Shown piece by piece: positions 33,015 to 45,800 of a DNA stretch of 64,000 bases. Position 1 is the first letter of the stretch; each line of letters starts with the position of its first letter. The DNA is from Salvator merianae. Its lineage: Eukaryota > Chordata > Lepidosauria > Squamata > Teiidae. A program made the translations under genes and the position numbers. The stretch spans positions 433,283-497,282 of the forward strand of contig QVOM02000023.1 of the NCBI GenBank assembly GCA_003586115.2, given 5' to 3'. The notes beneath the pieces are model-generated. The model was given only the letters and a program-made list of their open reading frames with translations, searched no databases and was not told the origin of the DNA.

Positions 33015-33711
33015 TGTAGAGCTATACAAAATAGGAGATGTGTGTTGTTCTGGCTAAGGTCCTGTGTGATCTCCTTTCAGTGCAGCACAGAACTTCTTCA
33101 GCACAGCTGCCAAGAAAACTGCGCCAGGGTGCCCGCTGGGTGCCTGCAGTCAGTGTTGCTTGTGGCCTTGTGATGCCTTGTGAGTCCCTGCAGAACTCAC
33201 CATACTGTGGAACTCTGCAGAACTGGGAGGGGAGTACTTTTAACAGCCCAACAGGTCACTGTTGCTTGGTTGTATAGAGCCCAAGGGAACTGGTGTGAAT
33301 TTTCAAGAAATGAGGAGTTGTGCAAGGTAAAGTCAGTTGCAGGTTTCAAACAATTGCCCAGTGAAGTGCTGCAGTCCCTTGCTAGTGCCCCTGGCCTCAC
33401 ACTCCTGCTCTGCTTGCAAGATACCTGGCCGTCTGAGGGGGGCTTAGCCCATCAGGGTCTACTGCCCTGTGGCTCTTTGGATGGCTCTCCACCCCAAGGC
33501 TCCTGGAAGCAGGCAAAGTCACAGACAAGACCCTCCCACCCAACAGACTGTGTGCAGGTCCGTACAGGATGCCGAAGGAGGAAACGTTTGCTTGCGTTTG
33601 CCTAGGTGGCTGACGGACACGTTCTGCCCAGGTGGTTCTGCAGGGTGCAAACTCCTGTCCTGATAGCCATGGCATGCTTGAACTCTGGATGAGGGCAGGT
33701 GAGGGGATCAG

Positions 33712-33873
33712 TCACCACTCCAAAGTCTCCCTGTGTCTTTGGAAAGTCACGCTGTTCTTGCTGTAGAACTGTGAATACCACCGGCGATGCCTCTGGATGG
33801 CAGCGTCTTCTTTCACCAGCAGCGGTTTGGAGAGGTATTGCTTGTTATTCCAGATCATGATATCCCGCTCGAT
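33712..33873 (-). CDS. nvd: nvd exon 7 (C-terminus)
   Basis: The exon is 162 nt including TGA at 33714-33712, with acceptor aatgccacttgcag. It encodes residues 395-447, starting [20 protein letters not shown] and ending RHRETLEW. The [10 protein letters not shown] block matches the (E)D-I-x-I-W-x-x-K signature of sterol and KshA-like Rieske oxygenases. D398 is the expected third iron ligand. Confidence 0.92.
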   Translation of the reverse strand: MERDIMIWNNKQYLSKPLLVKEDAAIQRHRRWYSQFYSKNSVTFQRHRETLEW

Positions 33874-36800
33874 CTGCAAGTGGCATTGGGGAGAAAGGCA
33901 GAGCAAATGACATCCTACTGGTCGCAGAAGCAGAATTAAAGTTGGGCTGGGCCCTGGGGGGAGGGGGAGCTGCAGGGCACCCCCCAGTTTCTGGCACTAA
34001 GAAACTTCACTTCTTAATTACTGGGGCCAGGCAAGAAGGTGGATGATGTCTTATGGGCTGCCCTGAGTCCTAGTATGCACAGTCCCGTGAAGAAATTCAA
34101 AACCATTGGCATTGCCCCAAACTTCCACGGGTCTCCTGAGCCCCTCCCCCTCCCCGCTGCTTCCAGGCCTTTCATCAAGCTCCGCTCCGCTGTTGGCTCC
34201 TCAGGGCATGGCTGTCCCCGCTCCTCCCCGGCCCTGAACCCCATGCAGAAGAGCCACCAAGGCGAGGGCTGGCTGCTTTCCCTCCCTTGGAAGGGTTCAG
34301 TCTGCCCAGCTCCCCCACCTGGACACTCTCCGCCCAGAGGATGAACTTGGGAATGAAGGCTGGGATGTTGTGCTGGTAGTAGACGCGATGAACCACGTGC
34401 TGCAGAAGCGGCTCCAGCGGCGTCACACTCTGCACGATGACGCCCCTGCCCAGGAACGGGTGCTTCAGCAGCAGGAAGACTAAGCCAGGCCCCACCTGCA
34501 TCACGGAACACGGGGATTCAGTTGGCACGACTGGGGTCCTGCCGCACGCTCCTTGACCGCGCACCATCGGATCTCCGCCACAGAGACATTTCCGTTGGGA
34601 GATGCCAGGCAGCAACCAAGGGCCTTCCAGCATGCGCTGTGCATATCTGCAAACCCCACCTGGGACAGTGAGGGATAGCAGCCTGCCTCCCCTTGCACGT
34701 TCCACAGTGATTCATACCTGCCTGGCTGAAACGGTCAGATCCAGCAAGGGAAAGTGCCTGCCGCAGAGCATGACTTTGTGCTTCACAAGCATCTGGGAGC
34801 AGTGAGTGTTTGGCTCCGGCTCAGGGTGCCACTCTGCCTGGGAAGGAGAGGAGGTTGGGTGGCTTCCTGGTCATGCACTGGCACGCATAAGTTGCTCCGC
34901 CTCCCCGCCTGATATGTTTCCTGCTGTTCCTCTGGCATCCTCAGGTGAAGGGAGCATTAAAATTCCAGGAATTCCTGCCTGACTGACTGCAGGTCATGTG
35001 AAGCCAGGTGGGCTGCTCCAGTCCTATTCCTCAGCTGACATCCTGGGGGCTCAGGCCTTATGCTCCGAGAACCTCTGCCTATTCCTCAGCTGACATTCTG
35101 GGGGCTGACAGGCTCTTCGCACAAGCGTGTCTTTTTGTTGCCCCACCTCAGCCAGCCGTTTCCCCCAGGGACTCCACTCTTGCCCTCGGCCTGCCCTGCG
35201 CATTAGCAGCCCAAAGCGGAAAATGCTGCCCAGTGAAATCCAGGCCAGGAGGTTGTAGAAAGGCCCAGAGTTCCTGGCCAGGCAGCCTGGAGCCATCTGG
35301 AGCAGGCACCAATCTTTGCCCAAACTGCCTCCTTACCTGCCAGTGGTGCTGGAAGAAGGTCCAGAAGGCCGAGCGTGTGAACCGCAGATCCACTCCACTC
35401 ATCAGCGAGGGGCCGTGGAGGAAAGAGAGGTGGGCAACATCAGCAGCATTTTCAGGGATCTCCTGGGAAGGCAAGAGGAGGAAGAGAGCGGTCACCCGCT
35501 GCCAGACTGAGGCCCAGTGCTCCTCCAGGAGTGCTGAGTAGTCCGGTGTCCCAAGGACTCAGGATAAGCAGGATAGGGCCACCAGCTTACAACAAGAAGG
35601 CTGTTGCGTGCCTGCTGGATTCCCCTGCCTCACCTGACGGCCCCTTCTCAGAAGCAGAATAGCACCAAATCTTCCCAGCTCCTGGAGGGATTTGGCAAAA
35701 GGAACCAGGACTGATGGTGCAAGAAGCCAGTAGAGGCCTGGTGTACGTGAACAGCTTCTTCTTCCCAAATCATCCTCCAAGCCAGCAGCCAGACTTGAGA
35801 GGCACTGCAAGTACCCCCACCTTTGCCAACCCTGCTGTCTGGATGCTGGTGAAAAATCCCTGCCCAAGCAAACTGTTTCCTGCAGCAAAGCGCCCGGGAA
35901 GGAAGACGCAGTACTGTACCTGGATATGCGCGTTGACAAAGTGTTCAGTTGTGCCACGGAGCACCCACTGGCAGGAGCGCAGCTCCTCCTGCTCTGGGAC
36001 ACACCAGGTGGGTTCGATGCTATCGCAGTGGTACCAGACGATTATCATACCGCCAGCCTCACACGATGGCCAGACTTTGATCTTCGCAAACTCCGGCACT
36101 GGTAAACGGAGGCAAAACAGGTCAGAAGCGGAATGGCCAGCCATGATCTTGGGCTGCCATAGGGAGCAGTGAACAAATGCATAATAGTGCAGCTTTTCTG
36201 TGACACTGGGGAGGAATTCCCCTGGCATCCTATAGCTTGGAAATGTCTTGTTAGCCTCCTGCAGGATCAGCCCCCAGAGGGATTTCCCTCCAAACAATGG
36301 TGGCCCTTAGCCATTCTGCAAAGCGCTCTCAGGAAATGGCAAGTTAGTTCCTGCCATGAATTAAAACTCTGTTTTGTCTTCTTTTTTCTTTTCACAAAAT
36401 GTTGTTTTAGGAATAGAAACAATGTTTAAACTGGACAATTACTTTTATAACTGTATTTTGTAAATTTGTTACATTCTCCATTAAAAAGAATTTGGGCTGC
36501 CACTAGGTTTGAAGTGCCAGCAATGATCCACCACTGTTAAGCCGAAAATGACTGGCAGTCTGCAAGCTCCGGCATCAAGCTGTCAACCAACGAAACAGTT
36601 CTCAGCCAGGCAGCGAGGTAAGGATCTGCCATGTTTCTTGTTTCCTGTAGTTTTGAGAACTTCGGTTAATTAAGGACCTCTAGTGACCAGAAGCATCTTG
36701 AACACAACTTCTTCTGCTCCAGGGAGGTGCGGGGGGCATGCCTTTGCCTCTCAAAGCCAAGGAACAGATGTGTTTCACATCCAAAGGGAAATGCAGATTG

Positions 36801-39800
36801 AAGTAACCGACTACGACTTCAGTCAAGTGGTAGACTATGTTCAGGGGAAGGGGAAAGCCAAAACAAGTCACCTTTTTCAGCATACGGGATCTTGAAGCAC
36901 TTGCCACTCTCTCCGTGGAACTGCCAGCCATGGAAAGGACATTCTATGCAGCTGTCCACCACACGGCCCCCAACTGCCAGGTTGGCACCAAGGTGTGGGC
37001 AGTAAGCGTCCACGACATGCACTTTCCCATCCAGGTCCCGAAAGACAGCAAACTGCTCACCTGGAGGTGAAGAGGAAAGCAGGAGGGTCTGAGCAGCCAA
37101 GGGGCTCAAGGGAGGATGCAGGCAGACCTCCTGTCATAAGAACCCAGAACGTAAGAGGAGCCCCGCTGGACAGGCCACAACAGATCTAGCTGGACATCCT
37201 GTCTCACACAGTGGCCCACAATGGATTCTGGATGTTCTCAAACAGAAGACAAAGGCAAAACTTTCCCCTGCTTTAAAGTCCCTTCAGATGGCCTCTGGAG
37301 GCCTCCTGCCTGTCTTTCCAACCTGGAGGCAGTACCTGGGCATCCATTCTAGTAGCCATTGATACACCTGACCTCCATGAATCTGTCGAATCCCTTCTTA
37401 AAGCTGTCCAGGCTGATGGCTGACACCACCTCTTCCAGTAGTGAATTCTATAGACGGATGACCCTGGGTGAAATTTCCTTCTCCTTGTCGGTCCTCACTC
37501 TCCCACCCATCACCTTCATAAAATGCCCCCTGGTCCTAGTGTTGTGTGATAGAGAAATAATTTTTCTCTATCCACCTTATCCATACCGTGCATGATCTTA
37601 AATGCATCAATCAGGTTCCCTCTTAAACACCATCTTTCAAGGCCGAAGAGGCCAAGCATCCTGCTCCAACAGGGTTCCTGCAGGTAACAGGTTGGGTCGC
37701 GGCCTCTCCGCTCCATGCCGAGGGGAAGCCAAGAGGAAGCCTGCAAGGGAGAAGGGATGTCACTGGCTTCATGAGGTTCCCATCAAGAGATTTGTTGTGA
37801 AAAGCTGCTGCCACCAAAGCAAGTACAGCACCTCAGGGGCAGTATAGCTCACAATGCCAAATGCTTTCCTAAGGAGGGCAGCTTTTGAGGAGATCCTTTT
37901 GTGAAGGCTCAGCTTGAAGGCACTACCTGGAAACCAAGGTGATCTTGGCTCTGGTCCATCAGGCAGGCTGCCAGGAGAGCCCTGGATGCTGCTTTCTTCT
38001 CTTGGACAGCTTCTTGTTGCCCATCCCCTAAGCAGAGGCCTTACGCATTCAAAGCAGGGGTCTCCTTAAGTACTGCTGGCCCTGCTGCTTCTGTACTCCA
38101 TGGCAGATGGGAACTGGGAAGGAGAATGTTAAACATGCCCGTGGGCAGTGCCAAGCAAGCAGCTGCCTCATTCTGGAGGACTAGCAGCCACTAGGTGGCA
38201 GCCCTGTCCCAGCCTAGTTGCTGGCAGGAGGCAGTTAGTTTCACTTGTAAGGATGGAGCAGGACAAAGTTTCCTTTTCTGCTGGGGTAGGAGAATGCTGC
38301 AACCTCAGCATCTCCCTAAGAACAAAAAACAGGGAGAAAGGAAACCCAAGACACAGAACCTTGAGAAAAAAGACATCTAAGGTGCCAATGCCCACCGTGA
38401 GCCAATCCTTTATCCCAGTGCAGGCTGCCTCTCGGTACAGCGCCAAAGCACCATGCCAGAGAAATCAAAAGGCAAAAGAGAGATGGAAGCAGACAGGCTA
38501 GACCACAAAGGGCTTTACAGCAGGTCCTGGCCCGGCCCATCAGTTTGTGCAGCTCCAATTGCAGCCTGGCCACGTGTGCTCAGCCTGCCAGCCCCTCTGG
38601 CACCATTCACGGCCCTCGTTAGCTGAGGTGAACGAAGCCATTCACTGAGAGCACCTGGCACAAGTTCTCTGGGGCATTTACAAGCAGGGCAGCAGCCACA
38701 GGCGCCCTCCCGTGGGATTCTCTCCATTGCCTTTCCAAGAGGATCTCTGGGTGTGATACACTGTGTAAATCATCAGGTGCTGTACTGCCCTGCAGCTAGG
38801 GTGGAAGGATGCCAGGTATGTTCTTGGTGCTCAGAGATGAGTACTGGAGGTGCCTGTGGGTACAGCTGGCACTGCTAAAGTTCTGGGTTAGGAGACTTGG
38901 TGGGCAGATTCTTTGGGGTGGCAACATCCACCCTGGACTACAGCAGGCAAAGGGCAGGATCACTGCTTTGGGGAAAACAGGAACACTTGCGCTTTCTTCC
39001 AGGGGTCGAAGATGGGCAGCTCCTTCTGTGAGTCCCAGGATGACACCAAAGACATGAGCTTTTAAGCCATGCTGTCCAAGGAGCCTGGGCTCTCACGCTC
39101 GTTTGCCTGTTTCAGAATCATAGGTACACTCCTGAGCCAGGCATTGCCATTTCATGACCACCTAAAAGAAACTGTGCCGTGCCAAGGGCATTTGGATATT
39201 TTTACATCACACTGTGAAACCTTGCTTGGGGCAAATGGGTTTACATGCAGAAAAGAACAAGCAGTCTACCTCAGATCTGGCAGAAAGGGGCGGTCTTCAG
39301 AAGCAAAGGGGCCATGCTTGCAGAACACGCATGGTAACTATGCGGGCACCTCCACGAGGACTGCCCACTAAGCCAGGCTGAGCATCAACACTTTTCTTAA
39401 CCGGTATTGTCCAGGGATAGCTCAGCCACCGTCCCCACTCTTCCTGGCCATCTCCAAGCAAGCAATCTAGCAAGAATGCACATTTTGGCTTGTCTTCATC
39501 AGCAGAAGCAAGAAGCAGGAAAGAAGCCAGAGGCTTCTCACTGAAGATTGATATCATGCCTTCCCACCAAATTCCAAGATTCATGTTAGGGCAACACCTT
39601 AATTAGGCAAATCAAAATTCATCAGTAGAGCATGACAGCTGAAGTCCTACATTCTCTCCCACGTTTTTTGAAAAGGCAGATTTTTGTTCGCTCTTCCCGG
39701 CAAAGTAGTTTTTTTGAAATGACGGCTGTGTGGTACCTGGAGAAGGCAGGTTAATGCCCTCCATTCTGGCACCAAGACCAAATCTTGCCTGGGGAAAGCC

Positions 39801-42800
39801 GCTCTGACCCCTCGTTTTGTGCCCTCAGGACCAGGGACTCAAAAACCAACAAACAGGCCAAACTTCACAAGCACCACAACAAGCCAGTGCCCATTAAGAT
39901 GATGGCACAGGTCACCCTGAGAGCAGTGGTCCCATCCCTGGGGGAAGAGAATGCAGATGAGTGGGATGCCTTTGGAGGGCGGAAGGAAGCACCGCAAAAA
40001 AGCGAGACTCCTCGGCTGGAGGCAGCATCATTTTTATCTGTTTTCATTCTGCTTTTACGCATTTTAATTACTGCCACCTTTAGAGCTCAGGGTACTGGAT
40101 GGGATATAAAAGCAATAAATTTGCTTCCTTTTGTGTAGCCCAGAGTGCCACCTCACTTCTGGAGAGAGGGGATGCACTTCACGCAGTGCAAGGGAGAAAG
40201 AGATTATCATTGATCATTCTGCAGGGAGAAAATGTTTAAATAAAGAAACAGCTCATAGTGAGCTTCTGGTAAGGTTGCATTCGCACTTACCTGCATGGCG
40301 GCAGCCATCTTGCATGCGATGTGCCCATTGTGCATGCATGATCACGTAATCACACATGCATGATGGGGCAATCTGGCCTGACTGGGCCCACATGATCACC
40401 CAATTGAACCTGTGACACCCAGATCAGGCCTGCAATGCCGGATGGAACTGCACAATGCCCAATCCGGCATTCTGGTCCAGATTGGGCACACACCCAATGG
40501 TCACCGCGGCAGTGGCCAGCAAGCAGCTGGCTGCTGCCATGGAGACTGGGAGACCCACACAGTGCGCAGGCATGATGGGCTGATTGCACCTGCACGATGG
40601 GCCGATCATTGTAGTGCCATTGGGCATACAGATTGGGGCACTGCGCGGCCTCATCATGTAGGCCCAATGGTGCTGCTGCAATCAGCCCAGCATACGTGCA
40701 CACTACATGGGCCTACCGGTTGCCATGGCAGCAGCCAGCAGCTGCAGTGGCAAGGACTGGGCACGGCTACTGGCATTCGTACGTGCAAACACCAGTAACT
40801 GGCTTCAGGTAGGTTTGTAGGCCCTGTAGTGCAGACATTGTCTGTACATTGGGGTCTATTCCACCTTAGAATTATCCCATTCTTAGGTGGAAAGTGCAAA
40901 CAGGCCCTTGGTGACTGACTTGGGAGATTTTAACTATCCGGACATTTGTTGGGAATCTCTCTCTGGCAAAAGTCACGGGTCCAATAAATTCTTATCCTCT
41001 CTGGTAGATAACTTCATTTTCCAAAGGATGGAGAAAAAAACAAGGGGGTCTGCTATCTTGGACCTAATTCTTACCAACAGGGAGGAAATGGTTGAGGAAG
41101 TAAGGGTGACTGGGACCCTGTTTGGCAGTGACCATGCTATCATTGAGTTTTGGATAACAAAAAGAGGAAGATCTGAGAGGACTCAGACTTCAAGGTTAGA
41201 CTTCAGAGGAGCAGATTTTGATGGACTCAGAAGGAGGGTAGGAAGGATCCATTGGCTGGATGTCTTAAAGGACAGAAATGTCCAGGAAGGATGGGAAATT
41301 TTGAGAAAGGAGATTCTAGAGGCACAATCTTTAACAATTCCTAAAAGAATGGCAAGCATCTAAAGAGACCAGGGTGGATGAACCCTGAACTTAATAACTT
41401 GCTAAAAAGAAAAAAAGAAATGTTTAAAAAATTCAAAGAGGGGGACATATCAAAAGAAGAATATAATGCAATCTGCAGAAACTGCAGGATAAGTGTCAGA
41501 AAGGCTAAAGCTAAAAATGAATTGAGGATTGCAAGAGAGGCCAAAAACAATAAAAAAGGGTTTGGGGGATATGTCAGAAGCAAAAGAAAAGTCAAAGAAG
41601 CTATAGGACCTTTACAGAATGAGAAGGGTGATTTAGTCAAAAACGACATTCAGAAGGCAGAACTTCTGAACTCCTATTTTACATCTGTTTTCTCTCAGAA
41701 AGGAAATGAAACATCAGTTGGCCTTCACTGTGCTGTTGAGGGAATAAGAGAATCAAGGCTCTGTATGGACAAGGAGAAGGTGAGGGAACACTTAGCAAAC
41801 TTAAATGTATTCAAGTCTCCAGGCCCAGATGAATTACATCCTAGGGTGCTGAAGGAATTAGCTGATATAATTGCTGAACCACTCTCTGTGATATTTGAGA
41901 ACTCATGGAAAACAGGAGAAGTCCCAGAAGACTGGAGAAGGGCAAATGTTGTACCTATCTTTAAAAAAGAAAAGAAGGCTGACCCAGGTAACTACAGGCC
42001 TGTGAGCCTGACTTCAATACCAGGCAAGATACTTGAACAAATCATTAAACAGCATATATGGGAGCACTTGGATGGGAATGCAGTAATTAACCAAAGCCAA
42101 CATGGATTTGTAACAAGCAAGTCATGCCAGACTAATCTCATTTCCTTTATGACAAAATTACTGGATGGATTGATCAAGGAAAGGCTGTGGACATAGTATA
42201 TCTTGACTTTAGCAAAGCATTTGACAAGGTGTCTCATACTATACTTATTGAAAAAATGATCAAATATGGGATTGACAGGACAACTGTTAGGTGGATTCAT
42301 AACTGGCTTGGTGATCGTACTCAAAGAGTGGTCATAAATGGCTTCACATCCGATTGGAAGACTGTCTCGAGTGGGGTACCGCAAGGCTCTGTCTTGGGCC
42401 CATTGCTGTTCAACATTTTTATAAACGATCTGGATGAAGGAGTCGAGGGGACGCTGATCAGATTTGCAGATGACACAAAGCTAGGAGGGGTTGCTAACAC
42501 TAGGGAGGAGAAGGAGAGGATTCAAAAGGATTTGGACAAGCTTGAACAGTGGGCTGAAACTAATAGAATGACATTTAACAGGGAGAAATGCAAAGTTTTA
42601 CATCTGGGTAAGAAAAATGACAATATCCAATACAGAATGGGAGGAATCTCGCTGAGCAGCAGCACATGTGAAAAGGATCTGGGTGTACTAGTAGATCACA
42701 GATTAAACATGAGTCAACAGTGTGATGCAGCTGCAAAAAAGGCAAACACCATCCTGGGGTGTATCAAGAGGAGCATAGAGTCTAGATCATGAGAAGTAAT

Positions 42801-45800
42801 TATCCCTCTTTACTCTTCCTTGGTCAGACCTCATCTGGAGTATTGTGTCCAGTTCTGGGCACCCCAGTTTAAAAAAGACATTGACAAACTGGAACAAGTT
42901 CAGAGAAGGGCGACCAAAATGGTGAGTGGTCTGCAAACCATGTCCTACAAGGAACGATTAAAGGACCTAGGAATGTTTAGCCTGCAGAAGAGAAGACTGA
43001 GAGGAGACATGATAGCTGTTTTCAAGTATCTGAAGGGCCGTCACAGTGCAGAAGGATTGGCCCTATTCTCACTTGCACAAGAAGGAAGGACTAGAAACAA
43101 TGGGATGAAACTTCAAGGGAGGAGATACAGGCTAGATATTAGGAAAAACTTTCTGACCGTAAGGGCAATCAGTCATTGGAACAGGTTGCCACAGGAGGTG
43201 GTAGGCTCTCCTTCCCTGGAGGTCTTCAAGGAGAGGCTGGACAGTTATCTGTCTGGGATGCTTTAGTGAATCCTGCATTGAGCAGGGGCTTGGACTCGAT
43301 GACCCTGGAGGTCCCTTCCAACTCTATGATTCTATGATTCTAAATTTAATTTTTAAATTTAAACCTAAAAATGCCTTCTCGACTCCAGTTCCGTATCTGG
43401 GAAGTGGTGAGAAGGGACAATACTGCACAGTCTCTGTCTCCGTGGTGCCATTTGGCATTTTGGGAACAGGGGCCCTTGTGGGTCATGAGGCTACAAGGGG
43501 CAGGCGAACCATACGCACCACTCTGTGCATGATTCTCCCTGGTGTAAAGGAGAGGTAAGTCTCTTTAAATTAATAAAGAATCTCTGCTACCCTTGTATCC
43601 ACTTCCCTGGGGAAGGGGGAGGCTCCAGGCACCAAGACCTTCTGCAAGAACTGAAACACTGCAACCCTGCATCAAGGTGACACGGATGCCGCTCCCTGTG
43701 CATAGTTTCAGGGCTCTTCTAAGGTGAACAGCAAAACCTGCAGCTAAGCAGAAGCCCAAGGAGGAGGGAATCATCGCCAGTGTTTGGCTTGGCTAAGCCA
43801 AGGCAACTCCTCCTTTGCTCACGGCTGTGCCTGGCTAGGCGCCACCTGGGAGGGCTCTTCACACCTGCACCCCACTGGAAGTAAAAGAGCCAAGCAGCTC
43901 CTCAGGGCCCAGCAAGGCCCATGGCTCGCCAGCATCACTGTTCCAGCCTAGCTCTGCCCGGCACTTTCAAGAGGCCTTGGGCTGCAATTCAGGCCAGTTT
44001 TGCTTATGCCCCTTTTCTCTACTAGCCGTGCACAAAGGAAGAAATGAAACAAAGGAATTCCACAGAATCCCCAAAGATGTGAAAATATAAAATGAGCAAA
44101 AAAGTCTTTAAGGGAGCAAGAAGGATTCTGAAGCAAACTCAGCTGATCTGATGCCACTTCAATACTCCCTCAGAGTAAAATATATACTTATGTTTATTTA
44201 TGAATCACCTTTCTTTAACAGGAAAAAACAAGGAGATATGCAAAATAACAATAAACCCTAAGCAGCCATATTTAAAGCAAAGTATTAAACACATTAGACA
44301 AAATGCTAAAATCATCACTAAAACATCATTCAAATAATTAAAATAGCCAGTGCAGTGCCATGTAAGGAGTACAGGCATACCCTCCCTCTGCCTTACACTC
44401 AAGGTAAATGTCAGGGAGAACAGCCACGTTTTTACTTGGTGCCTAAAGGAAGTCAAATGAGGCATCAGATGAGCCTTCCTGGGAAGTTACTGCATAATCC
44501 AGAAGCCACTACCAAAACATCCATATGGCAGCAGAGGAGGGACACTGAGAAGGACCTCAGAACTCCATCACAAGGTCTGGACTTCTTTGTATGGGAAGAG
44601 ACGTTTGGACAGGGACCAAGTCCCAAGCAATATAGAGCCAAATTCCTATGATGACAGTGGACCTCCGCAGGAAAGGGTCGGAGCCTTGGTGCTGTTGCTG
44701 AGAAGAAGTGTCCAAGCAGCTTTTAGAAAAAGGGACCATGATGAATCCTCCTGGCATGACCTCTGCTGATGTTCTGTGCAAGAGTGTTGCCGCCCTTCCT
44801 CCCTGGCGTTTGGAGGGGAGGCAGAAGAAGAGCACAGTCATCCCCTGCCCTGAATGGCTTCATACCTGTGAGGAACTGCCTCAGCACAAAAGGACCAAAT
44901 TATCACCCCATTTATGTGACGATTAATGTGAAAACCATTTAGAGATGCTTTCTCCTCATCCCTCTGTCTCTGAAGACATGCCAAAGTTATCAAACAATAA
45001 TGCACTGAAAATGGCATTGACATCTTCCTCGCTGGTGAGTTAAAGCACAAAGCACAATTTCAGTCATTGTGGACTGAGTCCTTTGGAGAAGAGATTCCAA
45101 TCAATTGATCAGGCCCAAAGCAAACCTGCCCAAGCTCCAGATCCCTCTGCCAGCTTCTCAGTGGCTCAGGATGGAAACGCCTGGGGGCATTTTGCTCTCA
45201 CCCAAGCACTGCACCAGCAGGGGGACCATCAAGGGCATGCGTGGGAAGAGTTTTCTGGTTTCCCCCACGCAGACCCTTGCTTCTCCCCCAGCACACCTGA
45301 GCAGCACACCTGAGCATGCAGGCTGCTGCCGAGCAGGCGGGAAAGAAAAGCACCTCCCTCCACACTCACGCCTGGCAAGGTGCTAGGAGACGAGAGCATC
45401 CCCTTTGGCAGCGCCACCCTGGGCAGGAGATCAAGCTTTGGAGCGACTTGTATGAACAGGGCCGAGCATAACTGTTACCCCCCTCCCCCACCTGCAATTT
45501 TCAAGACAACTTCCTTCTTCGCTTGGGCTACAGATGACTAAACGTGGTTTGGGGGGAAGAGGGAGGCTAGTAAGGATTTGTAGCTTGTCCAGGATCTGGC
45601 TGCAGCTTGTCCAGGATCTGGCTGCTGCTTCCAATCAATTTATGGCCCAAAGCAGACCCCAGCTCCCATTAGATGAAGTCCTTTCCTAACTTTGCAAACC
45701 TTCAGCCCTAAAAAGAACCCAAATCCTGAAATGTTATCTGAAAAGGCGGTTTAAGGAGAAGCCCCATGGAAGGCAAACCATCCTCTGGCTATTTGTCCTT

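Noticed and set aside
34496..34705. N-terminal extension of the open frame around nvd exon 6
   Set aside because: Intron read-through. The exon is bounded by AG at 34,497-34,496 (- strand), and the upstream residues match nothing in the family.
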